A DNA stretch of 10,749 bases from Cephalothrix spiralis (GCA_032353305.1 JAUCNG010394479.1:1-10749), one strand, 5' to 3'. Shown: positions 1 through 7,559, counted from the stretch's first letter. Notes: generated by a model from the letters alone, not told the origin. Made by a program: numbers and translations.

Positions 1-165
1 CTGTCTCATACTATCCAGATAAAATAATACTTTTTAACAAATAAGTATGTCAAATTTAAGTAGAAAAGACAGTAAGATCACTTAATTTAACATGAAATCA
101 TGAAATGTAGTAAACGAATATACTACATATAATTATTTAAGTTCACTCCCGTTTGTTGTACTCTA

Positions 166-190
166 CAAAAGCTAATGACATTAGCTTTTG
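166..190. repeat. 25-bp near-perfect palindrome
   Basis: The 12-mer caaaagctaatg (166-177) is followed by a single a (178) and its exact reverse complement cattagcttttg (179-190). The same word actcta also flanks it on both sides (161-165 region and 192-196 region). The 12-bp arms pair perfectly with almost no loop, so the sequence could extrude as a cruciform or fold in RNA only with an opened tip. No gene or known element is attached to it. It could be the relic of a small foldback element or a dyad protein-binding site. Confidence 0.9.
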
Positions 191-428
191 ACTCTACCAT
201 GTATTTTGCTAATCGATAAAACCTGATTTTTAAATTACCTCATTTTGTATTTAAAATTGTTATTCTATCCGTATGGAGCATCGATATCATATATTAATCA
301 AGCCAAGAATTTATTTGAAGTTTTATTTTTGACATTCAGCTAGACCACCTGAAGTAATAATTCTTAGTTATTATCAAAATAGATAAGTACAACTGATAAT
401 AGATATTCAAGTTTTTGCTGGGCATCGA

Positions 429-533
429 GTCCGCTCAGTCCGCAGATTACTTCTGTGAATATTCCTATTCACGGAGGTGAATAGCGGATTTCGTCCCTCC
501 TTTATCAACTGCTAATAAGTACCGGTAGCAGTT
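429..533. repeat. Structured block with alternating inverted repeats
   Basis: Three alternating copies of one word are seen: gtgaata (455-461), tattcac (466-472) and gtgaata (477-483). The middle copy can pair left (453-461 with 466-474, nine pairs including one T.G, loop ttcc) or right (465-472 with 477-484, eight pairs, loop ggag), but not both. Around this, gtccgc occurs twice (429-434 and 438-443), and either copy can pair with gcgga at 484-488. A further perfect 8-bp stem follows, aactgcta (507-514) with tagcagtt (526-533) and an 11-nt loop. The density of pairing suggests a structured transposon terminus or an RNA domain. I cannot assign it to a named family. No hammerhead core is present despite a ggacgaaat-like word on the minus strand. 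Confidence 0.7.
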
Positions 534-564
534 AACTAGTTTTTAACTTCATAATAAGGTTGGA

Positions 565-574
565 AACCGCGGTT
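565..574. repeat. 10-bp palindrome aaccgcggtt
   Basis: This is a perfect self-complementary decamer, CpG-containing in an A+T-rich context. It is short enough to occur by chance. It is recorded because it lies between the structured block at 429-533 and the hairpin at 673-750. Confidence 0.85.
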
Positions 575-672
575 AATAAATGAATTTCAGTTTCATTTCG
601 TGCCTAATGAGAGGTAATTATATTCGTGGTTTTTGATCAACATTTAAATGATGTTCAAATGAATACGATATT

Positions 673-750
673 TTTAGGCGTTAGATGTAAGGTACGAAAA
701 TTTGCTGATGTTCCCCGGGGAACCGTATCTATTCATGTTTGATGCCTAAA
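673..750 (+). repeat. Long imperfect hairpin with G.U-compatible stem
   Basis: The outer arms 673-686 and 737-750 pair at all 14 positions if G.U is allowed, with several wobbles. An inner stem, aggtacg (690-696) with cgtatct (724-730), pairs over 7 bp with one wobble. The tip contains a perfect 14-bp palindrome, gttccccggggaac (710-723). Within the two stems the deviations from Watson-Crick pairing all read as G.U on the plus strand. Read as minus-strand RNA they would be A.C mismatches, which favours the plus strand if it is transcribed. It could be a decayed foldback element or an RNA hairpin. No mature-microRNA identity is recognised. Confidence 0.6.
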
Positions 751-969
751 GATCGGTAATGACTAAAGGATGACTTCTGTCGAGACAAATCAGTATATCA
801 CCTCTTTGAAATCTCAAACCTTAACTTTGTTAAACGAATTCTTTTCAAAAATATCCTAAATTCATGATTGTGTAAACTGTAAAATGATCTTTTAACGAGA
901 GGATATCAGATTTGTTTTATTTTTATTTCATTTTCGCATCTCGAAAATCTCAATTTCTAGCATTGGTTA

Positions 970-1339
970 TGGAAAAAAATTTGGCATACACGTAGGCCGA
1001 AAGTTGGCAAATTGAGTTGAGTTTTCCATCGTGCCAATTTTTTCCATCAATTTTTGACCACCCACCCCTATTTTTTGCACGCGGTTGAAATCTTTTCCAC
1101 AACGTGCCTATTGTTTCCTAAAAATTTTGGCCATAAATTCCTCTGTTTTGCTACTCTAAAGGATACATTTTGTTTCAGTAATAATAATGGTCAAAAACAT
1201 GATTAAAAGCCTAAAATTGGTTTGAAAAAACAATGGAGGACAAAAATTGGCGAACAAATAAAAACAGTGGAAAAGTGTTTTTTTGCAACAGAAAATGTAC
1301 CCACCCAACATTAGCCTATGTGTATGCCAATTTTTTCCA
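970..1339. repeat. Decayed repeat field with inverted arms
   Basis: The segment 970-996 is the reverse complement of 1315-1339 apart from one substitution and a two-base length difference in the T run. Similarity fades outward to 1005 and 1307. The shared word GTGCCAATTTTTTCC recurs in direct orientation at 1031-1045, as gtgcctattgtttcc at 1104-1118 and as atgccaattttttcc at 1324-1338. It is inverted at 971-986. A 94-codon frame starting at an ATG at 1233 runs through this repeat. It has no recognisable domain and I treat it as chance. The field looks like an old rearranged satellite or transposon remnant. Confidence 0.6.
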
Positions 1340-1356
1340 CGATGTATGCTATTTGT

Positions 1357-1417
1357 GGTGGGTATCCGGCAAAAAATCCTCCAATACCTTACGTTTGTTA
1401 ATTCGGTTGGTGTCCAG
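1357..1417 (+). repeat. Two diverged copies of a GGTTGGTGTCCAG-like word
   Basis: The words ggtgggtatccggc (1357-1370) and ggttggtgtccag (1405-1417) are each followed by a run beginning caaaa. The same word reappears at 9740-9752 as ggttggtatccag and around 9800 as catggtgtccagg. This links this left-hand repeat field to the one at 9686-9840. The copies are too diverged to define a full unit by eye. Confidence 0.45.
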
Positions 1418-2160
1418 CAAAACAATGAAGAGGGCGGGGGTCATTGAAAACTTGTTCCATACACCTAGATGCTTGGGTACAATTAGTTATAATACAACGT
1501 TTATTCTTAGTATTTAAAACTGTTTTTATTGCACCCCTTTCCTCATATCATTTTAATAATATCTATGATCTATGGCTCGCTCGCGTCTTTTATATCATCA
1601 TAATCATTCATTTTAATGATTTCGAGCACGGTTTATACTTTTTTGAAGCCTGCCCAGGTGGACACTTAAGTGAAATTACAGGAGAAAAGTACAGTAAAGC
1701 GTGGCTTCGGTTCGTTTCATTTTGTTTTTTTGGCATTTTCGGCACCTTTGGCAGCCTTTGTCTCGTTTTCCGTAATTTCGATGATAACTGGGTAAAAGGT
1801 GCCTTTGTTGGGGGAGGGGGCTGATGAACTCCCATGCAAGGTGCAAGCTAATCGAAGATATTAAAGGTAAAATGATCATTGTTATTTAGTCCTCCTTAAC
1901 CATTGTCTAGACATCATGAATCAAAAGAATGTCACATATTGATTTCGACTCTTATACATAGTGTAACTGCTGATTGTTTCTCTTTTCTAAATGCATGTAT
2001 CTAATAAAAAGGAAACCGTCCAGATAACACTTCATAGTTTTTTTAATGAGTGCTATAGTGATAAAATGTTCTCTTTTTTGCAACAAAACAGATTTAGCTC
2101 AAATCCTGAACAAGTGAGCTATATTGATTTTCCGATATCTTCTCAAATTTTAAAGTCGAC
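1418..2160. other. Gene-free stretch
   Basis: There is no supportable gene. The longest frame here (1444-1824, plus strand, 126 codons) starts at TTG. It has a hydrophobic isoleucine-rich middle and a poly-glycine end produced by the G run at 1807-1820, so it looks like translated low-complexity DNA. An opposing 75-codon frame (1608-1835, minus strand) is proline- and lysine-rich for the same reason. Neither has a recognisable domain. Confidence 0.6.
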
Positions 2161-2368
2161 AGCGCACTAAGTCAATTAACGACCCTGTCTACATTTAGAC
2201 CGAACAAAATATGATAAGTATATGATACCGATATCGGATCTTTACAATGTCGAAATACTAGATCTAGCACAACTCTATGTACTCTAGTAAACAAGAGGTA
2301 GATAGCTATACTACATCTTGATCGGATATAAACATTACCGGAAAAAGAAGTGTACTTTAGCGCACTAA
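2161..2368 (+). repeat. Direct repeat agcgcactaa
   Basis: The decamer agcgcactaa occurs at 2161-2170 and again at 2359-2368, so the two copies straddle the left arm of the 29-bp inverted repeat. A second small duplication, gtagcgct, lies nearby at 2439-2446 and 2451-2458. The repeats could be remnants of insertion or slippage, but each is short enough to be chance. Confidence 0.6.
2231..2259 (+). repeat. Left arm of a perfect 29-bp inverted repeat
   Basis: This segment begins atatcggatctttac and is the exact reverse complement of 2567-2595, 29 of 29 bases, with 307 bp between the arms. Its outer edge overlaps the palindrome ccgatatcgg (2228-2237). Neither the flanking nor the internal DNA shows further inverted similarity, and no convincing target-site duplication is visible. 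Confidence 0.92.
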
Positions 2369-2566
2369 ACTCTATGATCAAGTCCTAAATACGGCTAAAT
2401 TTAGCCTGGCTATCTTCAAAAATTTCAATAGTTTTCAAGTAGCGCTCCTGGTAGCGCTATCATGAACGTATGAATACACTTAAGAATTTGTTTATTCTAT
2501 AGAAATCAAATGGCTATTTATAATCTCATTTAGGACTGGACCATGCATCTAACGGCTTTATTAAGC

Positions 2567-2595
2567 AGTATTTCGACATTGTAAAGATCCGATAT
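2567..2595 (-). repeat. Right arm of a perfect 29-bp inverted repeat
   Basis: This is the exact reverse complement of 2231-2259. If the pair are terminal inverted repeats, the element is 365 bp (2231-2595), a typical size for a non-autonomous MITE. Its interior has no coding capacity. The flanks (ataccg on the left, tgatga on the right) do not give an obvious target-site duplication. Confidence 0.92.
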
Positions 2596-2680
2596 TGATG
2601 ATATTATTAACTTAAGTCTTATGTGAAATAGAACCGAAGTCTTTTCTACATAATATATTTAGTTTAAGCAGCACGAGTTT

Positions 2681-2708
2681 AATGAATCTGAGTGAATGAA
2701 TATGAGTG
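2681..2708 (+). repeat. 14-bp tandem duplication
   Basis: The units aatgaatctgagtg (2681-2694) and aatgaatatgagtg (2695-2708) are adjacent and differ at one base. This looks like simple slippage. Confidence 0.8.
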
Positions 2709-3514
2709 CTTTATTCAAATCCGAAATATTATTAAGCACGGACAGTCAAAGTGCACATTTATCACATCCTCGTTCTAGGGTGCGTTATCATACTTCATAA
2801 TCGAACCGCTATCAAAGAATTGTGTCCCGAACAAGTGAGGATGATTTACTAAGGTAAAAAAGTCTGGTAATTTAGAAATTGTCACCCTGTATAACCCTGC
2901 ATATGATGCAACTCTAAATCTTCTGACTATGACCAAATAATCATGGAACTTCAGTTAAGTTTGTACACATGTAAAGCATATATTGATTACCAAATTCACC
3001 ATTTCCTGAATTGTATATTACTCGTCATGCTCATGGACATGGTAGAATCGATGACAATTCCAGTTTCCGGAACCGGAAAGGACTGTAAATCTAATTAAAG
3101 AATAATTAATCTTAATATGTGGGCTAAATGATTTGAGATATATGTTGAAATATCCAATATTGATTCAACAGAAATCAGAATAGTTGCTTACGAAATTCAG
3201 ATTTTATCGAAATTGACAAAGCGTATCAGACAGCAATTGGTATGTCATTACAATCTGTTATTGCTAATTCAAACTTACTCGGGCTTCGATAAAACTATTT
3301 AGTATAACTGTACTACATGTACTTTTGAGGTGATTTTGAAACATAAAAGGATGAATCCTGAATGAATATCCTTTCTGTTAACATAATTATAACTTCACCA
3401 AAGGATGTCCAAAGTACAGACAGTACATTTACATAAAATCCCAAACATTTTTGGCAGAACTTTGCTTTAGGCGAAATAATTAAAAAGCAATGTCTCAAAA
3501 AGATTTTGCCTTTC
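2709..3514. other. Gene-free stretch with one short hairpin
   Basis: No gene is seen. The only structure I can support is tttccgg-aa-ccggaaa at 3064-3079, a perfect 7-bp inverted repeat. The longest frame (3313-3498, minus strand, 61 codons) has no recognisable feature. The word gaacaagtgag near 2829 also occurs near 2108. Confidence 0.55.
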
Positions 3515-3526
3515 AGTAGGCCTACT
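3515..3526. repeat. Palindrome AGTAGGCCTACT
   Basis: This is a perfect 12-bp palindrome. AGGCCT-centred words also occur near 6203 (gttaggcctgcg) and 7966 (taggcctatcc). From general familiarity, such words are common in marine animal genomes. No function is assigned. Confidence 0.8.
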
Positions 3527-3675
3527 TATCATTTTCGATTCCTATTATTCTTATTTCACTCTGAGATATCGTACTACTAGAGTATAGGTGCAGACTTTAA
3601 ACTTTCAGGGATGGTAGAGTATAGTTAGTAAGCTGCTTTTTTATAAGTCACGTCCCAAAATACTTTTTAGTTTCG

Positions 3676-3690
3676 CCGCTAGGGGGCGCC
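3676..3690 (+). promoter_or_regulatory. CTCF-like site 1
   Basis: The sequence ccgctagggggcgcc fits the conserved bilaterian CTCF core CCASYAGRKGGCRS at every position except the third (G instead of A). It is the best of four related words within 700 bp. CTCF is a zinc-finger architectural protein that can act at insulators and loop anchors. Binding cannot be inferred from a motif alone. Confidence 0.4.
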
Positions 3691-3822
3691 AAAGTTTGAA
3701 AAAAAAAGCTATTTTTATACTATAGGGCAAGGGGTATTGAGCGTAGAAATTCAAAATTGTGCATGATGGTAGATTATCAATGTACGAACAACAGATGATT
3801 CCGCTCAAATGAATATTTCTGG

Positions 3823-3837
3823 CCGTATGGTGGCGCT
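3823..3837 (+). promoter_or_regulatory. CTCF-like site 2 (weak)
   Basis: The sequence ccgtatggtggcgct retains the right-hand core GGTGGCGCT but deviates in the left half of the CTCF consensus. It shares the sense orientation with site 1. Confidence 0.2.
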
Positions 3838-4064
3838 TCGGTTTTCGTCTCTTCTGAACCAAAGCACTTAGCGAGATTCTGTAGTTATTTCTATAATCAG
3901 GAGACTCATACTGACGCATACGGACAAAATATACGGTTTTTGATAACGGTTTTATCCCACTTAAACGAGTGTTAATAATCTTTTTAGACCACGTTTAAAT
4001 CCCATTTTTACCCATTTTCGTTGCACTTCGTGTTTAAGCTTAAAATGGACATATATTTTGAATC

Positions 4065-4106
4065 AAAGCTCATAGATTCTAAAGCAAAGCTCATAGATTC
4101 TGAAGC
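4065..4106 (+). repeat. 21-bp tandem duplication
   Basis: The unit aaagctcatagattctaaagc (4065-4085) is immediately repeated at 4086-4106 with one substitution (tgaagc instead of taaagc). A weaker third trace follows, aatttatagaatc (4107-4119). It lies between CTCF-like sites 2 and 3. Confidence 0.9.
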
Positions 4107-4175
4107 AATTTATAGAATCGGCAGGCCAATACGCACAAAATATGGGTGGCAGGTTTTGAAACATTTCAGGTTCTG

Positions 4176-4189
4176 CCGCTAGTGGCGCT
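4176..4189 (+). promoter_or_regulatory. CTCF-like site 3 (one base short)
   Basis: The sequence ccgctagtggcgct shares its left half with site 1 and its right half with site 2. Relative to the CTCF consensus it lacks one base between CTAG and TGGC, which may weaken or abolish recognition. A near-identical 15-mer, atacgNacaaaatat, precedes it at 4129-4143 and also occurs at 3918-3932. Confidence 0.2.
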
Positions 4190-4346
4190 TAGATATACAT
4201 AAAATTTTTATAAATATTGTCACAGGTTTCTTTATGTTCTAAATAGACCAGTGTTGGATCTGAATATTAATTTTATTATGACGTCATTATGTGACACTAA
4301 AAGGTAATTAAGTGATGTATTCATTTCTGACACTTTTATTTGATAA

Positions 4347-4361
4347 AGCGCCACCTCGTAG
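4347..4361 (-). promoter_or_regulatory. CTCF-like site 4 (minus strand)
   Basis: On the minus strand this reads ctacgaggtggcgct, matching CCASYAGRKGGCRCT at about 13 of 15 positions. Its orientation is opposite to that of sites 1-3, so the cluster has a convergent arrangement. Confidence 0.35.
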
Positions 4362-4459
4362 TGATAAGTAGAACTATATAAAAAAGTGAAAGTCAGTACT
4401 TGAAAGCTATCTCTGTCATCCGCTGGTCGGTTTAGCAAATTTCAGCGAAAACATATGTG

Positions 4460-4476
4460 CTTGTACGCAGTACAAG
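4460..4476. repeat. 7-bp hairpin cttgtac/gtacaag
   Basis: A perfect 7-bp inverted repeat with a 3-base spacer (gca). It is short and of unknown meaning. Confidence 0.85.
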
Positions 4477-4892
4477 GTCTAGTTTTTTGTATTGTTATAT
4501 CAAAGACGCAATATTCCAAACAATGTTCTCCTTCCATATGAAATCCAAAATCCTAACAGTTCGTATAGTTATCAAAAATTGTATTGTATAAAGAATGGTT
4601 TTAGCATACAGACTCGTTTTGACGACAGTTATTTTTGTAAGAACAACTGATCGTTATCTTATTGAGTATTTCTATTCCAAATAGTCGTTCAAAAATACCA
4701 GTTTCTTCCGTTCACGGTTAACAATGTTGTATATATACGCACATATTCTACGAACTATGTACTGTATTTCTATTTAGTCAGGGGTTCGGAAGTTCTCGAA
4801 AAACATCGGGCGTGTCCAAGTCACAGCTGTCCGAAGTAACTACTTCCACGTACTTACAGAAAGTCAATAGGATTAGATATACATTTAGTACA
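4477..4892. other. Gene-free stretch
   Basis: No gene is seen. The only structure noted is a 6-bp inverted repeat, gaagta-ac-tacttc (4833-4846). Confidence 0.55.
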
Positions 4893-4910
4893 CCCCGCGG
4901 CCGCGCGGCG
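4893..4910. repeat. Isolated GC-only patch with NotI palindrome
   Basis: Eighteen consecutive G or C bases sit in strongly A+T-rich surroundings. The perfect palindrome cgcggccgcg (4896-4905) lies inside and contains the word gcggccgc. No promoter elements or transcription unit are recognisable next to it. Confidence 0.85.
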
Positions 4911-5709
4911 TCATATTCATAAATGTGGAACATTATTTTGTATATACACTCCTTTCTTGATATATGTTGGTCACTCGTCTACACTGTCGTGCCACTCGTT
5001 GATTTTAATATCATCATAGTTCTGCGACTCGTGCTGTAGTTCTTTTTACCACACCAAACCCATGTAATATTGACTGTATAGGACATATAGCGACCATAGA
5101 CTGCAGACTTACATGTAGACCTTGTCCTGGCAATATAAATATTTTCTCACTTGCGAAATACATATTCGTTGAAAAGATGTTTTGATATTTTTGTTGTTGC
5201 ATTTTTTTTATTTGATAATCTATAGACGTGGAAAATATGAGAATCACTAAATCACTTATCATCAGAGTCTGTGTGAGATTCTGTATAAACTCTTGATTGC
5301 TTCGTGTCATGAAACATTTCTAGAAAATTAGAGCTTGTTTAAAAGGGTTTCGATCAAGACAGAACGAATGAGCGACAGAGAGGTTTATGATAGATTGGTT
5401 GAAGGAACAAAACTTCATCGGTGGGACATGTACTTAAATTACATGGTCGTGTTCTTTAAAGATAAAAAGTTTCGTAAATAAATCGTGTAATTTATTAGTT
5501 TTTGCCCTTTAAGAGTAGAAGTACTTCCCGGAGTGATTTCAATCAAGACCATATGTTTAACGAGAATTAGGGATTGGAAAAATTCTCGAGGAAAGTCAGG
5601 GAATTTTACTAATAAACAGTGGACAGGAGAGAAAAAATCTGAAATACGATAATATTGTTGTCTTATAATTTCATGTGGATGCAATATCATGATATGTCAC
5701 ATCGACTGA
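4911..5709. other. Gene-free stretch
   Basis: No supportable gene or repeat. Two minus-strand frames (5014-5310, 98 codons, and 5439-5690, 83 codons) lack recognisable domains and sit in ordinary A+T-rich sequence. I regard them as chance. Confidence 0.55.
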
Positions 5710-5725
5710 AATTGTCGCGACAATT
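5710..5725. repeat. 16-bp perfect palindrome
   Basis: The sequence aattgtcgcgacaatt is fully self-complementary, with a CpG-rich centre (tcgcga). It could be a dyad binding site or a cruciform. Nothing around it identifies a role. Confidence 0.92.
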
Positions 5726-6528
5726 CAAATTTTGTATTTACTCTATTTGTACAGTACAGTTGACGTGCACTAATAATCATTTATGTGCATGTATAGCTAA
5801 CTAAAAAATACAGGAAGAATTATCACTGTTCTTGATTTGCCTGGTACCGTACCGCAGGAAGGTGCATCTATAATTTATATGAACCATTTACATTATCGAT
5901 TATTATGTTTTTGTTTTTAAATGACTTTTGTCACTCGTTTTCAGGAATGGTTTCAGGTCCTAATTTTTAGAGATAGAATGTATCTCCAATTTTTTCTACT
6001 ATTACTAAAAATATCTACTTTTTTCTCAAAAATTGTGTCAAGATATTAAAAAACTCAAAATATTTTCTCGCTTTGCTTGGTATTCTTCTTTCCTACTTCA
6101 TTAATGGTGCTCCGTTATTCGGTTCCCTACGCGTGTTTTATCTGATTTTATATCAGCCATCACAGTAATATACTACGCTGGGGACAAAAATGATGATCTG
6201 TGTTAGGCCTGCGTTTTAATGAGGTTATAGTTTGTGTTTTCTGCTTCATTTCTCGTTGGGTATAGATCTAATAAGTGTTTTTCATTGCGTGGGTATTCTT
6301 CGATTTGTGTGAAACCATCACAGATGAAGATTATCTAGAAGGATCTGATCGAATCTTTTTCTCTCCTCCCCCATTTAGCAGATGCTATAGAAAATTCGTC
6401 ATTGAATAAAGACAGCAAAAGTCAAGCACTAATAGACTCTTGCTGTTAAGGAAATTAGACACTATCTGAAATCAAAGTCATCAACGAAACAATTATGGAA
6501 TGCTATTGAAATAAAACTAAAAATACCG
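5726..6528. other. Gene-free stretch
   Basis: No gene is seen and there is no open frame of note on either strand. A weak interrupted hairpin exists at 5840-5858 (cctggtac pairing with gtac and cagg around a two-base bulge). Confidence 0.55.
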
Positions 6529-6631
6529 TAGTCTAGGGTAAATCAGGACACCAGGGTTCAGAGATAAATAGAGACACAAATAATATCAAGACGTTTTTAT
6601 TCAATCAAAATCGGCGCTATCGCTAGGAACA

Positions 6632-6736
6632 CACTGAAAAATTGTGGGAAATTGAAAAATTCCTACAGAATATTCAAATTCCTACAAAAACACATTTTGT
6701 AGGAATTTTGCAATATTCTGTAGGATTTTTTCAGTG
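6632..6736. mobile_element. Short foldback (MITE-like) element
   Basis: The 105-bp unit starts cactgaaaaa (6632-6641) and ends with a complementary ttttttcagtg. The inner arms 6660-6689 and 6695-6726 fold back with few mismatches around a 5-base loop (acaca, 6690-6694). The left arm carries about 18 extra bases between its terminal word and its inner stem, so the arms are asymmetric. The near-total self-complementarity is diagnostic of a foldback element. Flanking bases (aggaaca on the left, aatgcta on the right) show no clear target duplication, so the superfamily is undetermined. Confidence 0.75.
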
Positions 6737-6799
6737 AATGCTACATCATTTTGTCGATCGCTGTATGTCGATATAGGAGCTCTTTGTACAGACATATTT

Positions 6800-6817
6800 G
6801 CGCGAGAATTATCGCGC
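6800..6817. repeat. Hairpin gcgcga/tcgcgc
   Basis: A perfect 6-bp CpG-rich inverted repeat with a 6-base spacer, inside a 73-codon frame that starts at GTG in the end of the foldback element and is rejected as a gene. Confidence 0.8.
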
Positions 6818-6986
6818 ATGGATCATGTTATACCATATAAATATCATAGCCTTACTTCTAGTCCAAACTCTCAATATTATACACGTGTGATATGCAATAT
6901 AAAGTTGTTAGCAAAACTAATTCAACAAAATAATACTAATCAACTAACAGACTAATAAAAATAAAAATAAAAGGTTACCCTAGATA

Positions 6987-7559
6987 ATCAACATTTAGGC
7001 AAGCCATAGCTGATCATAGAGAATATTTTCCTATTGCAATGTGATATGGTGGACTGTTTGTTGCCTTCGAGAGTCAGGATTGCCCATTTGATAGTAAATG
7101 GAACATGTGTTCATGAAGAGTCCATCACTTCAATCACTTGCATATTTTTTAAAACAAAAGCATACAACTATTTCAGTCAGGCTCTATACTTAGACTACAA
7201 ATAAGCTGACATTTAAAAAATCAGTAGAGGCTTTATTCCCTATTGTCAAGTACCATTAATGGTTTTAAGGTTTTAATTGCGGATCAATTAGAGCTGCGGT
7301 GTAAATATTCTGCTAATTACGTGTATGTTAATTTTGATAAATAAGGTTCTTGTCCTTTAGGCCCTCCAAGCTTTTAGTCTTAACCAAGCTTTCGGACAGT
7401 ACTGTACTTCAGGGTACTTTATACTTACTCTCGACTATATTGCGGTCATTTAGAATATTCAAAACTTATCTAAATTAATTGGAGGTAAACGGCAAAAGCA
7501 CAGTCAATTGAACAATTATTATAGGATATATATTTCCAGTATGCATTTATGTAGAATTC
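6987..7559. other. Gene-free stretch with small palindromes
   Basis: No gene is seen. Two short perfect palindromes are present: accattaatggt (7252-7263) and acagtactgt (7396-7405). The word ccaagctttt/c occurs twice near 7367 and 7384. Confidence 0.55.

Larger units (their letters stand above)
6529..6986. mobile_element. Possible TA-flanked non-autonomous element (composite)
   Basis: The word tctagggtaa (6532-6541) is exactly inverted at 6975-6984 (ttaccctaga). The dinucleotide TA lies just outside each (6529-6530 with one extra g, and 6985-6986). This resembles the TA target duplication of Tc1/mariner-type elements, but the inverted repeat is only 10 bp. An A-rich run of AATAA units (6953-6971) sits just inside the right end, and a smaller foldback element is nested inside. 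There is no transposase. Confidence 0.25.

Noticed and set aside
421-432. Polymerase III B-box-like word catcgagtcc
   Set aside because: It has a mismatch at the first position and no A box at a suitable upstream distance.
480-512. Hammerhead-ribozyme-like word ggacgaaatcc on the minus strand
   Set aside because: The required CUGANGA core and a matching stem II partner are not found on either side.
1233-1517. 94-codon plus-strand frame with an ATG
   Set aside because: It runs through the decayed repeat words at 1315-1417 and has no recognisable domain.
1444-1824. 126-codon plus-strand open frame
   Set aside because: It begins at TTG, carries an isoleucine run and a glycine run from low-complexity DNA, shows no domain, and is close to what chance allows in a window this long.
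1608-1835. 75-codon minus-strand frame rich in proline and lysine
   Set aside because: Its composition follows from the C- and A-rich complement of a G/T-rich tract. The CPPG word alone is not evidence of a cysteine-rich domain.
2750-2845. Inverted similarity between atcacatcctcgttct and gaacaagtgaggatgat
   Set aside because: Several gaps are needed to align the arms, so it is too weak to call.
5014-5310. 98-codon minus-strand frame
   Set aside because: There is no domain, no neighbouring exon signals, and ordinary A+T-rich composition.
6734-6955. 73-codon plus-strand frame
   Set aside because: It starts at GTG within the last bases of the foldback element and ends in A-rich repeat sequence.
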